DNA of 36,951 bases from Actinomycetota bacterium (GTDB taxonomy: Bacteria; Actinomycetota; Nitriliruptoria; Nitriliruptorales; JAHWKO01): the NCBI GenBank assembly GCA_019347855.1, contig JAHWKO010000013.1:1-36951 (forward strand), in the 5' to 3' direction. The number at the start of each line of letters is the position of its first letter. Positions within the stretch are counted from its first letter, which is position 1. Positions 16,865 through 24,393 of the stretch are shown here, piece after piece. A program made the translations under genes and the position numbers. Below the pieces are notes generated by a model. The model was not told the DNA's origin. It was given only the letters and a program-made list of their open reading frames with translations, and did not search any database.

Positions 16865-17377
16865 GTGCGTACCGTCCACGTCCTGTTCGTCGCCCTCGCC
16901 ATGCTTCTCGCCGCGTGCGGCGGAACGGGCGAGCAGATCGATCCCGGCACGCCGAGCGCCACCGAGACCGTCGACATGTCGCCCGAGGAGACCGGGACGG
17001 CGTCGGAGAGCGAGACGGCCCCGAGCGCCACCTGCGGGACCTACGAACCCGAGTCCCAGGTCACCGACGAGGCGGTCCTCGTCATCAGCACGCCGTCCGG
17101 GGACAGCGAGTTCCCGCCGGGGTCAACGGTCTCGGGGTGCACGAACGCCTTCGAGGCGTCGTTCCAGTGGGAGCTGCTCGACGCGGGCGGTGAGGTCGTC
17201 GCCAGCAGCAACGAGATGGCGAGCTGCGGCAGCGGGTGCCTGGGGATCTTCCAGTTCCCGGTCGACTACTCGGTCGAGGAGGCCCAAGAGGGGACCCTGC
17301 GGCTGTTCGTCGAGTCGGCGGAGGACGGCTCGACTCAGATGGAGGAAGAGCTGCTCGTCCACCTCGTGCCCGAGTAA
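16865..17377 (+). CDS. Lipoprotein with Gmad2 immunoglobulin-like domain
   Basis: The 170-residue lipoprotein starts at GTG 16865, preceded by GAAGGAG; an in-frame GTG at 16841 lacks a site. The signal peptide ends LLAAC (Cys18). After a Thr/Glu/Ser-rich linker, residues ~75-168 match the Gmad2 pattern: a PPGSTVSGCTNAFEASFQWE start, ELLDAGGEVVASS, a Cys/Gly loop, GIFQFPVDY and LRLFVESAEDGS. Gmad2 domains occur in secreted proteins of spore formers and actinobacteria and are thought to bind ligand or partner proteins. Extra Cys residues may form disulfides. It splits the leucine gene set and is followed by a degraded acylase gene. Confidence 0.75.
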   Translation: MRTVHVLFVALAMLLAACGGTGEQIDPGTPSATETVDMSPEETGTASESETAPSATCGTYEPESQVTDEAVLVISTPSGDSEFPPGSTVSGCTNAFEASFQWELLDAGGEVVASSNEMASCGSGCLGIFQFPVDYSVEEAQEGTLRLFVESAEDGSTQMEEELLVHLVPE

Positions 17378-17386
17378 CCGGACCGG

Positions 17387-17568
17387 ACCCTCGGCGGGGT
17401 GGCGTACGGCGCCGGGTACGCGATCGCGCAGGACCGGCCGTTCCAGCTCGACGTGCGCACCCGCTGTACGCCGACTGGCGGCACAAGCCGATGCCGTTGC
17501 GGGAGACGGATGTGAAGGCGCTCGGCGACGGCGAGGTCACCACGCACACCTACTCGCCATCGTCCTGA
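17387..17568 (+). pseudogene. Internally deleted penicillin-acylase-type gene remnant
   Basis: Frame 2 from 17387 encodes TLGGVAYGAGYAIAQDRPFQ then LDV, close to the N-terminal GxAYxxGYxxAQDRxFQ pattern of Ntn-type penicillin acylases. At about 17455-17458 the readable sequence switches to another frame giving HPLYADWRHKPMPLRETDV and a TGA at 17566, similar to the C-terminal end of the same family (…HP.Y.DW…PMPLT..EV). Family members are normally several hundred residues or more, so nearly all of the gene, including the catalytic Ser, is gone. Assignment rests on short motifs. Confidence 0.55.
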
Positions 17569-17759
17569 TGCGACGTGGCCCGCTGGCCACGGACTTCGCG
17601 GGCCCGTTCCTCCCGAACGGACGTGCGGCACCGGCCACGAGCCGCCGGACCGCTCCGATACTGGATGCGTCGGTTGGAGGTCCGCCCGCCCCGGCGCGGG
17701 TCCCGAGGACCGACGAGCGTCCGGCTCGACCGGCGTCGACGATCACCATGGAGGCCCGA

Positions 17760-18809
17760 ATGTGGTTCCTGCTCGCTCAGCAGACGGACGCGGACATCGA
17801 CCTGAGCCCGTGGGAACAGGTCGCGACGAGCGTCGAGAGCGCCCTCACATCGTTCTTCCGACTGCTCCCGAAGTTCGTGTTCGCGGCGATCATCCTCGCG
17901 GTCTTCGTCCTGATCGGACGGCAGGTCCGCAATCGCCTGCACCCGCGCCTGACCCGGCTGCGGACCCCGAGCTTCGGCAACGTGTTCTCGACGCTGGTGT
18001 ACGTCGGGATCGTCGTGCTGGGCATCGTGGTCGCGCTCCCGATCGCGTTCCCGTCGCTGTCCGTCGCGAAGATGCTCGGAGGGCTCGGGCTCCTCGGCGT
18101 GGCGGCTGGGTTCGCGTTCCAGGACATCCTCTCGAACCTGCTCGCCGGGATCCTCCTGATCTTCCGGCAGCCCTTCGTGACCGGGGACCAGATCGAGGTG
18201 AACGGGCTGCGCGGGACGGTCGAAGGCATCACGATCCGCGAGACCCGACTGAAGACCTTCGATGGCCGGTTGGTCGTCGTCCCGAACGCGGACGTCTACA
18301 CCGGCGCGATCAGCGTCCAGACCCACTACGACGCCGTGCGGAGCAGCTTCGTGACGGGTGTCGCGTACGGCACGGATCTCGCCGAGGCGAGACGCATGGC
18401 GCTCGACACGCTCGCTGACATCGACGGGATCCTGGACGAACCGGCGCCCGAGGCGTACTACACGGAGCACGGGGCGTCGTCGGTCGCGATCGACCTGCGG
18501 TACTGGACGGCAGGGCAGCAGGCCGGGATCCGTCGCGTCCAGGACCAGGTCGCCGAGCGCATCCACGATGCGTTCGCCGAGGCCGGCATCGAGATCCCGT
18601 TCGACATCGTCACGCTCGATGCGGGCGACAGTTTCGCTCGCGCGGTTCGTGGGGACGCCCCGACCTCGACAGCGCCGGACGGCAACGGGCGGTCGTACGA
18701 GGGGATGACACGCCAGGAGCTGTACGAGCTCGCGCAGGAGCTCGACATCGACGGTCGCTCCCAGATGTCGAAGGCCGAGCTCGTGCGGGCGGTCCGTGCG
18801 GCCGACTGA
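17760..18809 (+). CDS. MscS-family mechanosensitive channel with C-terminal Rho-N/SAP-like tail
   Basis: The 349-residue protein has three or four N-terminal membrane helices (~38-60, 78-100, 108-140). The pore helix GVAAGFAFQDILSNLLAGI is the classic MscS TM3, followed by the beta domain (LIFRQPFVTGDQIEV, GTVEGITIRET, VVVPNADVYTGAI). It releases solutes on osmotic downshock. The last ~35 residues, MTRQELYELAQELDIDGRSQ plus a Lys/Arg helix, resemble Rho N-terminal or SAP-like helical repeats, unusual on a channel. ATG 17760 is preferred because GGAGG lies 5 nt before it; ATG 17748 is in frame but overlaps that site. Confidence 0.88.
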   Translation: MWFLLAQQTDADIDLSPWEQVATSVESALTSFFRLLPKFVFAAIILAVFVLIGRQVRNRLHPRLTRLRTPSFGNVFSTLVYVGIVVLGIVVALPIAFPSLSVAKMLGGLGLLGVAAGFAFQDILSNLLAGILLIFRQPFVTGDQIEVNGLRGTVEGITIRETRLKTFDGRLVVVPNADVYTGAISVQTHYDAVRSSFVTGVAYGTDLAEARRMALDTLADIDGILDEPAPEAYYTEHGASSVAIDLRYWTAGQQAGIRRVQDQVAERIHDAFAEAGIEIPFDIVTLDAGDSFARAVRGDAPTSTAPDGNGRSYEGMTRQELYELAQELDIDGRSQMSKAELVRAVRAAD

Positions 18810-18818
18810 ACGGCCGCA
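18797..18818. terminator. GC-rich hairpin between convergent genes
   Basis: TGCGGCCG-actgaa-CGGCCGCA is a perfect 8-bp stem whose loop contains the MscS stop codon. It lies between convergent mscS and hydratase genes and may end transcription from either side, but has no U-run. Confidence 0.4.
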
Positions 18819-18823
18819 GTGCG

Positions 18824-19606
18824 TCAGTCGGGGGCGAGCCAGCGCGGTTCGCGTCCGTCGAAGAAGGCGCGCATCCCCTCCTGGCCCTCGTCCGACACGC
18901 GTAGCTCCGCGATCGTCTCGACCGTGATGTCCGCCGCTTCGGAGGGCCCATCCGCGGAGGCGAGGTCGCGGAGCATGCGCTTCACACGTGCTTGCGCGAC
19001 CGGCCCACCCGCGAGCAGGTCGTGGACCACGTCCGACACCCGGTCGTCGAGCTCGTCCGGCTCGCAGATCTCGTTCACGAGCCCGATCCGCCGTGCGTAC
19101 TCGGCATCGAACCGTTCACCCGTCAGGAACAGGTGACGGGCGTTGCCGACGCCGATCTTCGGCAGGACGTAGGGCGAGATCACGGCCGGCACCAGACCGA
19201 GCCTGACCTCGGTGAACCCGAACAGAGCGTCGCGCACGCTGACCGAGATGTCGGCACAGCCCACGAGCCCCGTCCCTCCGCCGAAGGCGTGACCGTTGAC
19301 GCGCGCGACGACCGGGTGTGAGCAGTCGCGGACGGCGCGGAGCATCGCCTCGAAGTCGTGCGAGTCCTGCACGTTCTCCTCGAAGGTCTTGTCGACCATC
19401 GAGCTCATCCAGTTCAGGTCCGCGCCCGCACTGAAGATGTCCCCGGCCCCCGTCAGGACCACGACCCGCACCTCGTCATCCGCACCGAGCTCCTCGAAGG
19501 CCTCCCGGATCCGGTCGATCGTCTCGGCGTCGAAGGCGTTGCGCACCTCGGGCCGGTCGACCGTGACCGTCGCCACGCCCCGCTCATCCCGCTCGACCCT
19601 CAGCAC
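18824..19606 (-). CDS. Enoyl-CoA hydratase family protein, probably methylglutaconyl-CoA hydratase (LiuC-like)
   Basis: The product (260 residues from the chosen start) has the crotonase pattern: VATVTVDRPEVRNAFD, SAGADLNWM (oxyanion hole), GHAFGGGTGLVGCADI and FTEVRLGLVPAVISPYVLPK. The last two match methylglutaconyl-CoA hydratases of leucine catabolism better than fatty-acid hydratases; the first catalytic Glu of classical hydratases is replaced by Gly, while the Glu of FTEV is kept. The GTG at 19606 is preferred: GGGAGGG lies 6-7 nt upstream. An in-frame GTG at 19633 would place the start inside repeat copy B and add nine residues encoded by the repeat edge. It lies downstream of the DUF559 gene on the same strand. 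Confidence 0.85.
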   Translation of the reverse strand: MLRVERDERGVATVTVDRPEVRNAFDAETIDRIREAFEELGADDEVRVVVLTGAGDIFSAGADLNWMSSMVDKTFEENVQDSHDFEAMLRAVRDCSHPVVARVNGHAFGGGTGLVGCADISVSVRDALFGFTEVRLGLVPAVISPYVLPKIGVGNARHLFLTGERFDAEYARRIGLVNEICEPDELDDRVSDVVHDLLAGGPVAQARVKRMLRDLASADGPSEAADITVETIAELRVSDEGQEGMRAFFDGREPRWLAPD

Positions 19607-19621
19607 CAGCGTCCCTCCCGC

Positions 19622-19668
19622 GATCGTGAACACCTGTGATCACCAGGATGCCGTACCCGTTCACGATC
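19622..19668. repeat. 47-bp palindromic element, copy B
   Basis: Perfect 10-bp inverted arms GATCGTGAAC and GTTCACGATC enclose 27 bp with TGTGATCACCAGG. It contains the stop codon of the DUF559 gene (19661-19663) and ends just before the ribosome-binding site of the hydratase gene. Confidence 0.8.
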
Positions 19669-20599
19669 GCCGGTCACCGGGCCATCCTCGGTGTTCGAGC
19701 TCGGACCGGACCTGGTCGATGAAGCTGTCGGGATCCTCATCGAGCTGCTGCCAGGTGACCCAGACGATCCGCCAGGGGATGAGTCGCAAGGTGTTCCGCC
19801 GCCGGATGTCCCGTTCGAGCTGCCAGCGCTCGGCGTGCGCCCCGAGTCCCTCGGCCTCGACCGCGACGCGGTACCTCACGAACGGCACGTCGAGGTGGAC
19901 GGTCACCCCGTTCGGCGCCTGCACCGGGTGTTCCGACCGGTCGGGGCGCATCCCGGCCTCTGTCAGGAGGCCGCGGGCTCTCCAGGCCAGGACCGAGTCG
20001 CACCTGGTGGCATCGAGCTGGTAGCAGAGGGCTCGGAGCAACGGCAGGCCAGTCGTGCCTGCCATGAGTGCCTGGCGGCGCATGATCTCGTCCAGATCGA
20101 ACAGTCGCCGCTGCCGGCCGTCGATCAGGTAGCTGCGCATGGCTGAGGGAGAACTCACTGCGGCGAGGTCACAGACGGTCCGATCCAGTGCCGTGGAGGC
20201 GAGTCCGCAGGGCGCGGACGCATCGCGCTCGAGCAGCGTTCGGCTCCTCCAAACCTCGAAGCCCGAACCGAGCTTCGGAGCGCGCCGGTCGTACGGGACC
20301 ACGAGGGACACCTTCGGGGGAGGTCGGTCGATCAGGCCTTGGAGGAACGCGGCGGTACGTCGGCTCGCGAGGGCGCGATCGCCTAGCGCGAGGAGGCCGG
20401 CGCTCACCCGTCGTTCGTAGGTCGGGGCGCTCGCCGGGTGCAGCCGGATGGGACGCCCCGGGAACGGCACGGCCCATCCCTCCGCCCGCGCTCTCCTGCG
20501 CAAGGCCTGAGGATCGATCCCGAAGCGGGAGCCGTCGCGGAGGTCTATGGCGCCGTACCGCTCGGCGGTGTGCGCGAAGAATCCGTCCCAGTCGGACAT
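19661..20599 (-). CDS. DUF559 / AbiEi-like nuclease-fold protein
   Basis: The 312-residue protein begins with a winged-helix-like AbiEi-type region (RFGIDPQALRRRARAEGWAV, YERRVSAGLLALGDRALASR). Its last ~100 residues resemble DUF559, a Vsr-like PD-(D/E)xK nuclease fold: VHLDVPFVRYRVAVEAEG, then HAERWQLERDIRRRN, TLRLIPWRIVWVTWQQL. In the usual DUF559 pattern the core is VEVDG; here it is VEAEG, so activity is uncertain. Start ATG 20599. It sits between carboxylase beta and hydratase genes and is framed by repeat copies B and C; its stop codon is inside copy B. The protein may mobilise or protect the repeats (inference), or be an orphan antitoxin/nuclease. Confidence 0.72.
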   Translation of the reverse strand: MSDWDGFFAHTAERYGAIDLRDGSRFGIDPQALRRRARAEGWAVPFPGRPIRLHPASAPTYERRVSAGLLALGDRALASRRTAAFLQGLIDRPPPKVSLVVPYDRRAPKLGSGFEVWRSRTLLERDASAPCGLASTALDRTVCDLAAVSSPSAMRSYLIDGRQRRLFDLDEIMRRQALMAGTTGLPLLRALCYQLDATRCDSVLAWRARGLLTEAGMRPDRSEHPVQAPNGVTVHLDVPFVRYRVAVEAEGLGAHAERWQLERDIRRRNTLRLIPWRIVWVTWQQLDEDPDSFIDQVRSELEHRGWPGDRRS

Positions 20600-20665
20600 G
20601 CGGCCATCGTCGTCGAACGCCGGTTCGAGTGGAGTGGAGAGCGACCGGGAGTTGTGGATATCCGT

Positions 20666-20712
20666 GATCGTGAACGCTCCTGATCACCTCGTGATCAGAG
20701 ATGTTCACGATC
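20666..20712. repeat. 47-bp palindromic element, copy C
   Basis: Arms GATCGTGAAC and GTTCACGATC extend to a 12-bp stem (20664-20675 with 20703-20714). Inside lies a second perfect stem, CTGATCAC-ctc-GTGATCAG (20680-20698). The whole is an almost fully symmetric nested hairpin on both strands. It ends 9 bp before the carboxylase beta stop codon. Confidence 0.85.
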
Positions 20713-20721
20713 ACGCGTCGG

Positions 20722-22335
20722 CTACATGCGGAACACGCCGTACGGGTTGTTGGGTTCAGCGCTGTCCGTCCTCGATGCAGCCGAGATGGCCAGCCCCAAC
20801 ACGTCGCGGGTGTCGGCCGGGTCGATGATCCCGTCGTCCCACAGACGTGCCGTCGCGTAGTAGGGGTGGCCCTGGTGCTCGTACTGCTCCCGGATCGGCT
20901 CCTTGAAGTCCTCTTCGTCCTCGGCGGACCACTCGTCGCCCCGTGCCTCGAGGTTGTCGCGCTTGACGGTCGCGAGGACGTTCGCTGCCTGCTCGCCGCC
21001 CATGACCGAGATCCGGGCGTTGGGCCAGGTCCACAGGAACCGGGGCTCGTAGGCCCGGCCGGACATCGCGTAGTTCCCCGCCCCGAACGAGCCACCGATG
21101 ATCACGGTGAACCGGGGGACCCGCGAGGTCGCCACCGCCGTGACCATCTTCGCGCCGTCCTTGGCGATCCCCCCCGCCTCGTACTCGCGACCGACCATGA
21201 ACCCCGTGATGTTCTGGAGGAACACCAGCGGGATCCCGCGCTGGTTGCAGAGCTCGATGAAGTGCGCGCCCTTGAGCGCCGATTCGCTGAACAGGATGCC
21301 GTTGTTGGCGATGATCCCCACCGGCTGTCCGTGGATCCGCGCGAACCCGCAGACCAGCGTCGTGCCGTACAGCTGCTTGAACTCGTGGAACCGGGAGCCG
21401 TCAACCACGCGGGCGATGACCTCGCGGGCGTCGAAGGGCTGCTTGAAGTCCCGGGGGACGACCCCGTAGAGCTCGTGGGGGTCGTACTTGGGATCCTCGG
21501 ATCCGGCCACGTCACCCGGGACCGTCTTGGTCCAGTTGAGGTTCGCGACGGCGTCCCGCGCGAGCTGGAGGGCGTGGCGGTCGTCGACGGCCAGGTGGTC
21601 CACGACGCCGGAGGTGCGAGCGTGGAGGTCCCCACCGCCCAGCTCCTCGGCCGAGACCTCCTCACCGGTCGCCGCCTTCACGAGCGGGGGACCGCCGAGG
21701 AAGATCGTGCCCTGGTCCTTCACGATGATCGTCTCGTCGCTCATCGCCGGGACGTACGCGCCCCCGGCCGTGCACGACCCCATCACGACCGCGATCTGGG
21801 GGATCCCCGCTCCGGACAGGTTGGACTGGTTGAAGAAGATCCGGCCGAAGTGATCCCGGTCGGGGAACACCTCGTCCTGCTTGGGGAGGAACGCCCCACC
21901 CGAGTCCACCAGGTACACGCACGGCAGCCGGTTCTGTCGGGCGATGTCCTGCGCCCGCAGGTGCTTCTTCACCGTCATCGGGAAGTACGTCCCGCCCTTG
22001 ACCGTCGCGTCGTTGGCGACGATCACGCACTCGATCCCCGAGATGCGCCCGATCCCGGTGATGATGCCGGCTCCGGGGGCCTGGCCGTCGTACATCCCGT
22101 GCGCCGCGAGCGGGGATAGCTCCAGCAGTGGGGTGCCCGGGTCCAGGAGCGCGTTCACCCGGTCGCGGGGGAGCAGCTTGCCGCGTTCGACGTGGCGTTC
22201 GCGTGAGCGTTCGGAGCCGCCGCGCGCCGTCCGCTCCATCACGTCTCGGAGGTCCTCGACCAGCGAGAGGTGGTGGGACCGGTTGTCCTGGAAGTCGTCG
22301 GCGGTCGTGTCGACGGTCGATCGGATCACGTTCAT
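20722..22335 (-). CDS. Acyl-CoA carboxylase carboxyltransferase beta subunit (probably methylcrotonyl-CoA carboxylase)
   Basis: The 537-residue carboxyltransferase transfers CO2 from carboxybiotin to the acyl-CoA. Start ATG 22335 ([18 protein letters not shown]) gives the normal family N-terminus; upstream in-frame codons would add a non-conserved lead. Hallmarks: [76 protein letters not shown] and [20 protein letters not shown]. These match methylcrotonyl-CoA carboxylase beta chains closely. Partner alpha subunit is encoded 4 kb further along the same strand. The DUF559 unit directly downstream separates it from the hydratase gene. Confidence 0.92.
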   Translation of the reverse strand: MNVIRSTVDTTADDFQDNRSHHLSLVEDLRDVMERTARGGSERSRERHVERGKLLPRDRVNALLDPGTPLLELSPLAAHGMYDGQAPGAGIITGIGRISGIECVIVANDATVKGGTYFPMTVKKHLRAQDIARQNRLPCVYLVDSGGAFLPKQDEVFPDRDHFGRIFFNQSNLSGAGIPQIAVVMGSCTAGGAYVPAMSDETIIVKDQGTIFLGGPPLVKAATGEEVSAEELGGGDLHARTSGVVDHLAVDDRHALQLARDAVANLNWTKTVPGDVAGSEDPKYDPHELYGVVPRDFKQPFDAREVIARVVDGSRFHEFKQLYGTTLVCGFARIHGQPVGIIANNGILFSESALKGAHFIELCNQRGIPLVFLQNITGFMVGREYEAGGIAKDGAKMVTAVATSRVPRFTVIIGGSFGAGNYAMSGRAYEPRFLWTWPNARISVMGGEQAANVLATVKRDNLEARGDEWSAEDEEDFKEPIREQYEHQGHPYYATARLWDDGIIDPADTRDVLGLAISAASRTDSAEPNNPYGVFRM

Positions 22336-22455
22336 GGTGCCCAACCCTAACGGCGGGGAGGAGCCCGCGGCGGACGCAGCGAACACCACGCATGTCGGCG
22401 ACCGCAGATCGACGCCGTCTATGGTTCGGCCCCGTCCGCTTCGGATGGGCCATCG

Positions 22456-23682
22456 TTGGGAAGTCGTACACGCATCGCGCTCGTCGTCCTGTCCTGCCTG
22501 GTCGTCGGTCTCACCTCGACCGTGGCGCCACCGCCCACGAGGAGCGTGAATCGTTCTTCCCGGAGCAGGGCTCGCCGGTCCCGCAGTACCGGGCCCAGGA
22601 CCAGGCCAGTCAGGTGGTGATCGTCTGCAAGCAGGACAGCGGGGACCGCGTCGCGGACATCTCCGACGCCGACCTCCGTGCGTTCAACGAGGACCTGTGG
22701 GAGCAGTGCGGCGCACAGTTCGAGGACGGGGCAGCCGACACCCACAGCGGGGACGCCCACGTCGACGTGTTCGAGCACCTGTAGGCCGCTGTCGACCACA
22801 TCCGCGAGACCGGCCCCGACGGTGGTGGCGTCAACGTCTACGTCCTGCCGGGCCTGTACCTCGAGGAGCCGAGCCGTGACCGGCCCTGCAACGCCGACTA
22901 CGACGGCGGCGGTCGAGTACCAGAAGGGCTACGAGTGCCCGACGATCAACCAGCTCGTCGGGATCTTCGGCGACGACCCGGCGGACGACGACCGGCTCTG
23001 CGACAACGCCTTGTGCAACCTCCAGATCGAGGGGACCGGTGACGACCCCGAGGACGTCATCTTCGAGGGCGGCTTCAAGCAGGACGGCGAGTGGATCGAC
23101 CGGCACAACGGCATCCGCGCCGACCGCGATGCCTCCGTCCCGGGCGTGGGCGGGGTGGCGGTCGTGTCGGCGTCGACGTCGGCGCTCGCCGTCGAGTACG
23201 CCGACGCTCCGTCGGTCGAGCTCGTCACCTACGAGCACGGCGAGGACGTCAGCTACGCGATCGAGCTACGCAACGACGGTCCGCTCCCGGTCACCGTCGA
23301 AGACGTCCCTATCTCGGACATGGTCGGCGATCTCCGGCTGATCCGTCCCACGCAGGTGCTCGTCGCGCCGGATGGGACGGCGCTGGTCGACGCGACGGTG
23401 GACCAGGCGAGCCCGTTCGAACCGTTCCGGCTGGCACGGGGCGCGAGTCGGACGGTGATCGTGACGGGCGTCTTCGACAACTGCGTGTACTACACGGAGC
23501 GGGCCATGGACCTGATCGGGTCCCAGCCGGTGACGTGGAGCGTCGCGGGATGGTCGGCGACGACCGAGGTCGAGCTCTCCAGCCAGCTGGTGGTCCGTTC
23601 GCCGTACCTGCGGGTGTGTCCCGACCGGGTGATGGACCGGGGCGCCCGGACCAGGACCGGCAGCGGCACCGGCGCCGGCTGA
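22456..23682 (+). pseudogene. Decayed secreted beta-helix-type protein gene, fused to an unrelated C-terminal part
   Basis: A signal-peptide-like stretch (TTG 22456; [19 protein letters not shown]) runs out of frame near 22530. The readable sequence resumes as [14 protein letters not shown]…[13 protein letters not shown] and ends at TAG 22782-22784, exactly where a CAG would give FEHLQAAVDHIRE. It continues past the stop as GGGVNVYVLPGLYLEEPSRD and RPCNADYDGG, then shifts frame near 22910 to AVEYQKGYECPTINQLVGIF, GDDPADDDRLCDNALC and HNGIRADR. After about 23130 the pattern changes abruptly to VELVTYEHGEDVSYAIELRN-type strands and stops at 23682. The first part resembles the start of right-handed parallel beta-helix proteins; most helix turns are missing. 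At least two frameshifts, one nonsense change and an internal deletion or fusion are implied. Confidence 0.6.
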
Positions 23683-23747
23683 CCCACCGTCGAGTGGAAG
23701 CTGACCCCACGTACGTGGGTTGAGCATCACTCGACGGGCGGGGTCAG
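23679..23747. terminator. Nested palindrome carrying both convergent stop codons
   Basis: Outer arms CTGACCC (23679-23685) and GGGTCAG (23741-23747), then CCGTCGAGTG (23687-23696) with CACTCGACGG (23728-23737), enclose an inner hairpin centred on CCCACGTACGTGGG (23705-23718). TGA of the pseudogene and the yqeY stop each lie in an outer arm. It probably ends transcription from both directions; no U-run. Confidence 0.55.
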
Positions 23748-24202
23748 TCCATCAGGCGGGACTTGACCAGGGCGGAGACGCGCTGCCCGTCGGCGCGGTT
23801 GCCCACCTTCGGCATGACCGCGCCCATGACCTGGCCCATGTCCTGCGGTCCCTCGGCGCCGATCTCTTCGATCGTGGACTCGACGATCCCGATCAACTCC
23901 TCGTCGTCGAGGGGCTCGGGGAGGTACTCGGCGTAGATCTCCGCGTCGGCCTCCTCCTCGGCGGCCTTCTCCTCCCGACCCTGCTCACGGAACGTCTCCG
24001 CAGCCTCGCGCCGGCTCTTGACCTCCTTCGTGAGGAGCCGCTCGACGACATCGTCGGGGAGCTGGCCCTGGGGTCCCCGCCCGTCCTCGACCGCGGCGTT
24101 CTTCATCGCGGCGACGACCATGCGCAGGGCGCTGGTGCGCCGCTTGTCCCGCGCCTTCATCGCGGCCGTCAGATCGGACTGGAGCTGCTCCTGGAGCGAC
24201 AC
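23744..24202 (-). CDS. yqeY: GatB/YqeY-family protein
   Basis: The 152-residue, highly charged helical protein matches YqeY, related to the tRNA-interacting tail of GatB: MSLQEQLQSDLTAAMKARDK, TSALRMVVAAMKNA, EVKSRREAAETF, YLPEPLDDEEL and MGQVMGAVMPKVGNRADGQR. Length is normal (~150). It may act in tRNA-linked amidation or binding; precise role is not established. It has no close neighbour on its strand apart from the phasin-like gene, from which three hairpins separate it. Confidence 0.9.
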   Translation of the reverse strand: MSLQEQLQSDLTAAMKARDKRRTSALRMVVAAMKNAAVEDGRGPQGQLPDDVVERLLTKEVKSRREAAETFREQGREEKAAEEEADAEIYAEYLPEPLDDEELIGIVESTIEEIGAEGPQDMGQVMGAVMPKVGNRADGQRVSALVKSRLMD

Positions 24203-24254
24203 GGCTCACCTCTCGTCGGTCGGCGGCATCCTACGGAGGGGCGACGGACCTGGT

Positions 24255-24291
24255 GAAAAGAGACCGCCCTCTCGGGGAGGAGAGGGCGGTC
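24255..24291 (-). terminator. Intrinsic terminator of the phasin-like gene
   Basis: GACCGCCCTCTC (24262-24273) and GAGAGGGCGGTC (24280-24291) form a perfect 12-bp stem with a 6-nt loop. Read leftward it is followed by TCTTTTC, a short U-run. It lies ~100 bp past the stop of the gene at 24394-24978 and ~50 bp before the yqeY start. Confidence 0.8.
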
Positions 24292-24293
24292 GG

Positions 24294-24326
24294 GGTGAGG
24301 TGTCGGTGCGGGGAACCGACCTCACC
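24294..24326. other. Hairpin with 2-nt bulge
   Basis: GGTGAGG (24294-24300) pairs with CCTCACC (24320-24326) and TCGGT (24303-24307) with ACCGA (24315-24319). It precedes the main terminator in the leftward transcript. Confidence 0.45.
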
Positions 24327-24352
24327 GTGGCGGACCCAGAACGGATCCACCT

Positions 24353-24385
24353 GGCCGGTGCAGGCGGGCGGGCGTTGCACCGGCC
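24353..24385. other. Perfect 10-bp hairpin after the phasin-like gene
   Basis: GGCCGGTGCA (24353-24362) pairs with TGCACCGGCC (24376-24385), 8 bp beyond the stop codon of the leftward gene. It may protect the 3' end or slow polymerase ahead of the terminator. Confidence 0.45.
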
Positions 24386-24393
24386 GTGTTGGC

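Larger units (their letters stand above)
19622..20712 (-). mobile_element. Candidate mobile unit: repeat C, DUF559 gene, repeat B
   Basis: Two 47-bp elements with the same arms bracket one DUF559 gene, making a ~1.09-kb unit inside an otherwise coherent set of leucine-degradation genes. Each element is itself palindromic, so the unit has inverted and direct terminal repeats at once. There is no transposase and no target-site duplication was identified. Mobility is inference from layout and from the distant third copy at 13294. Confidence 0.45.
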
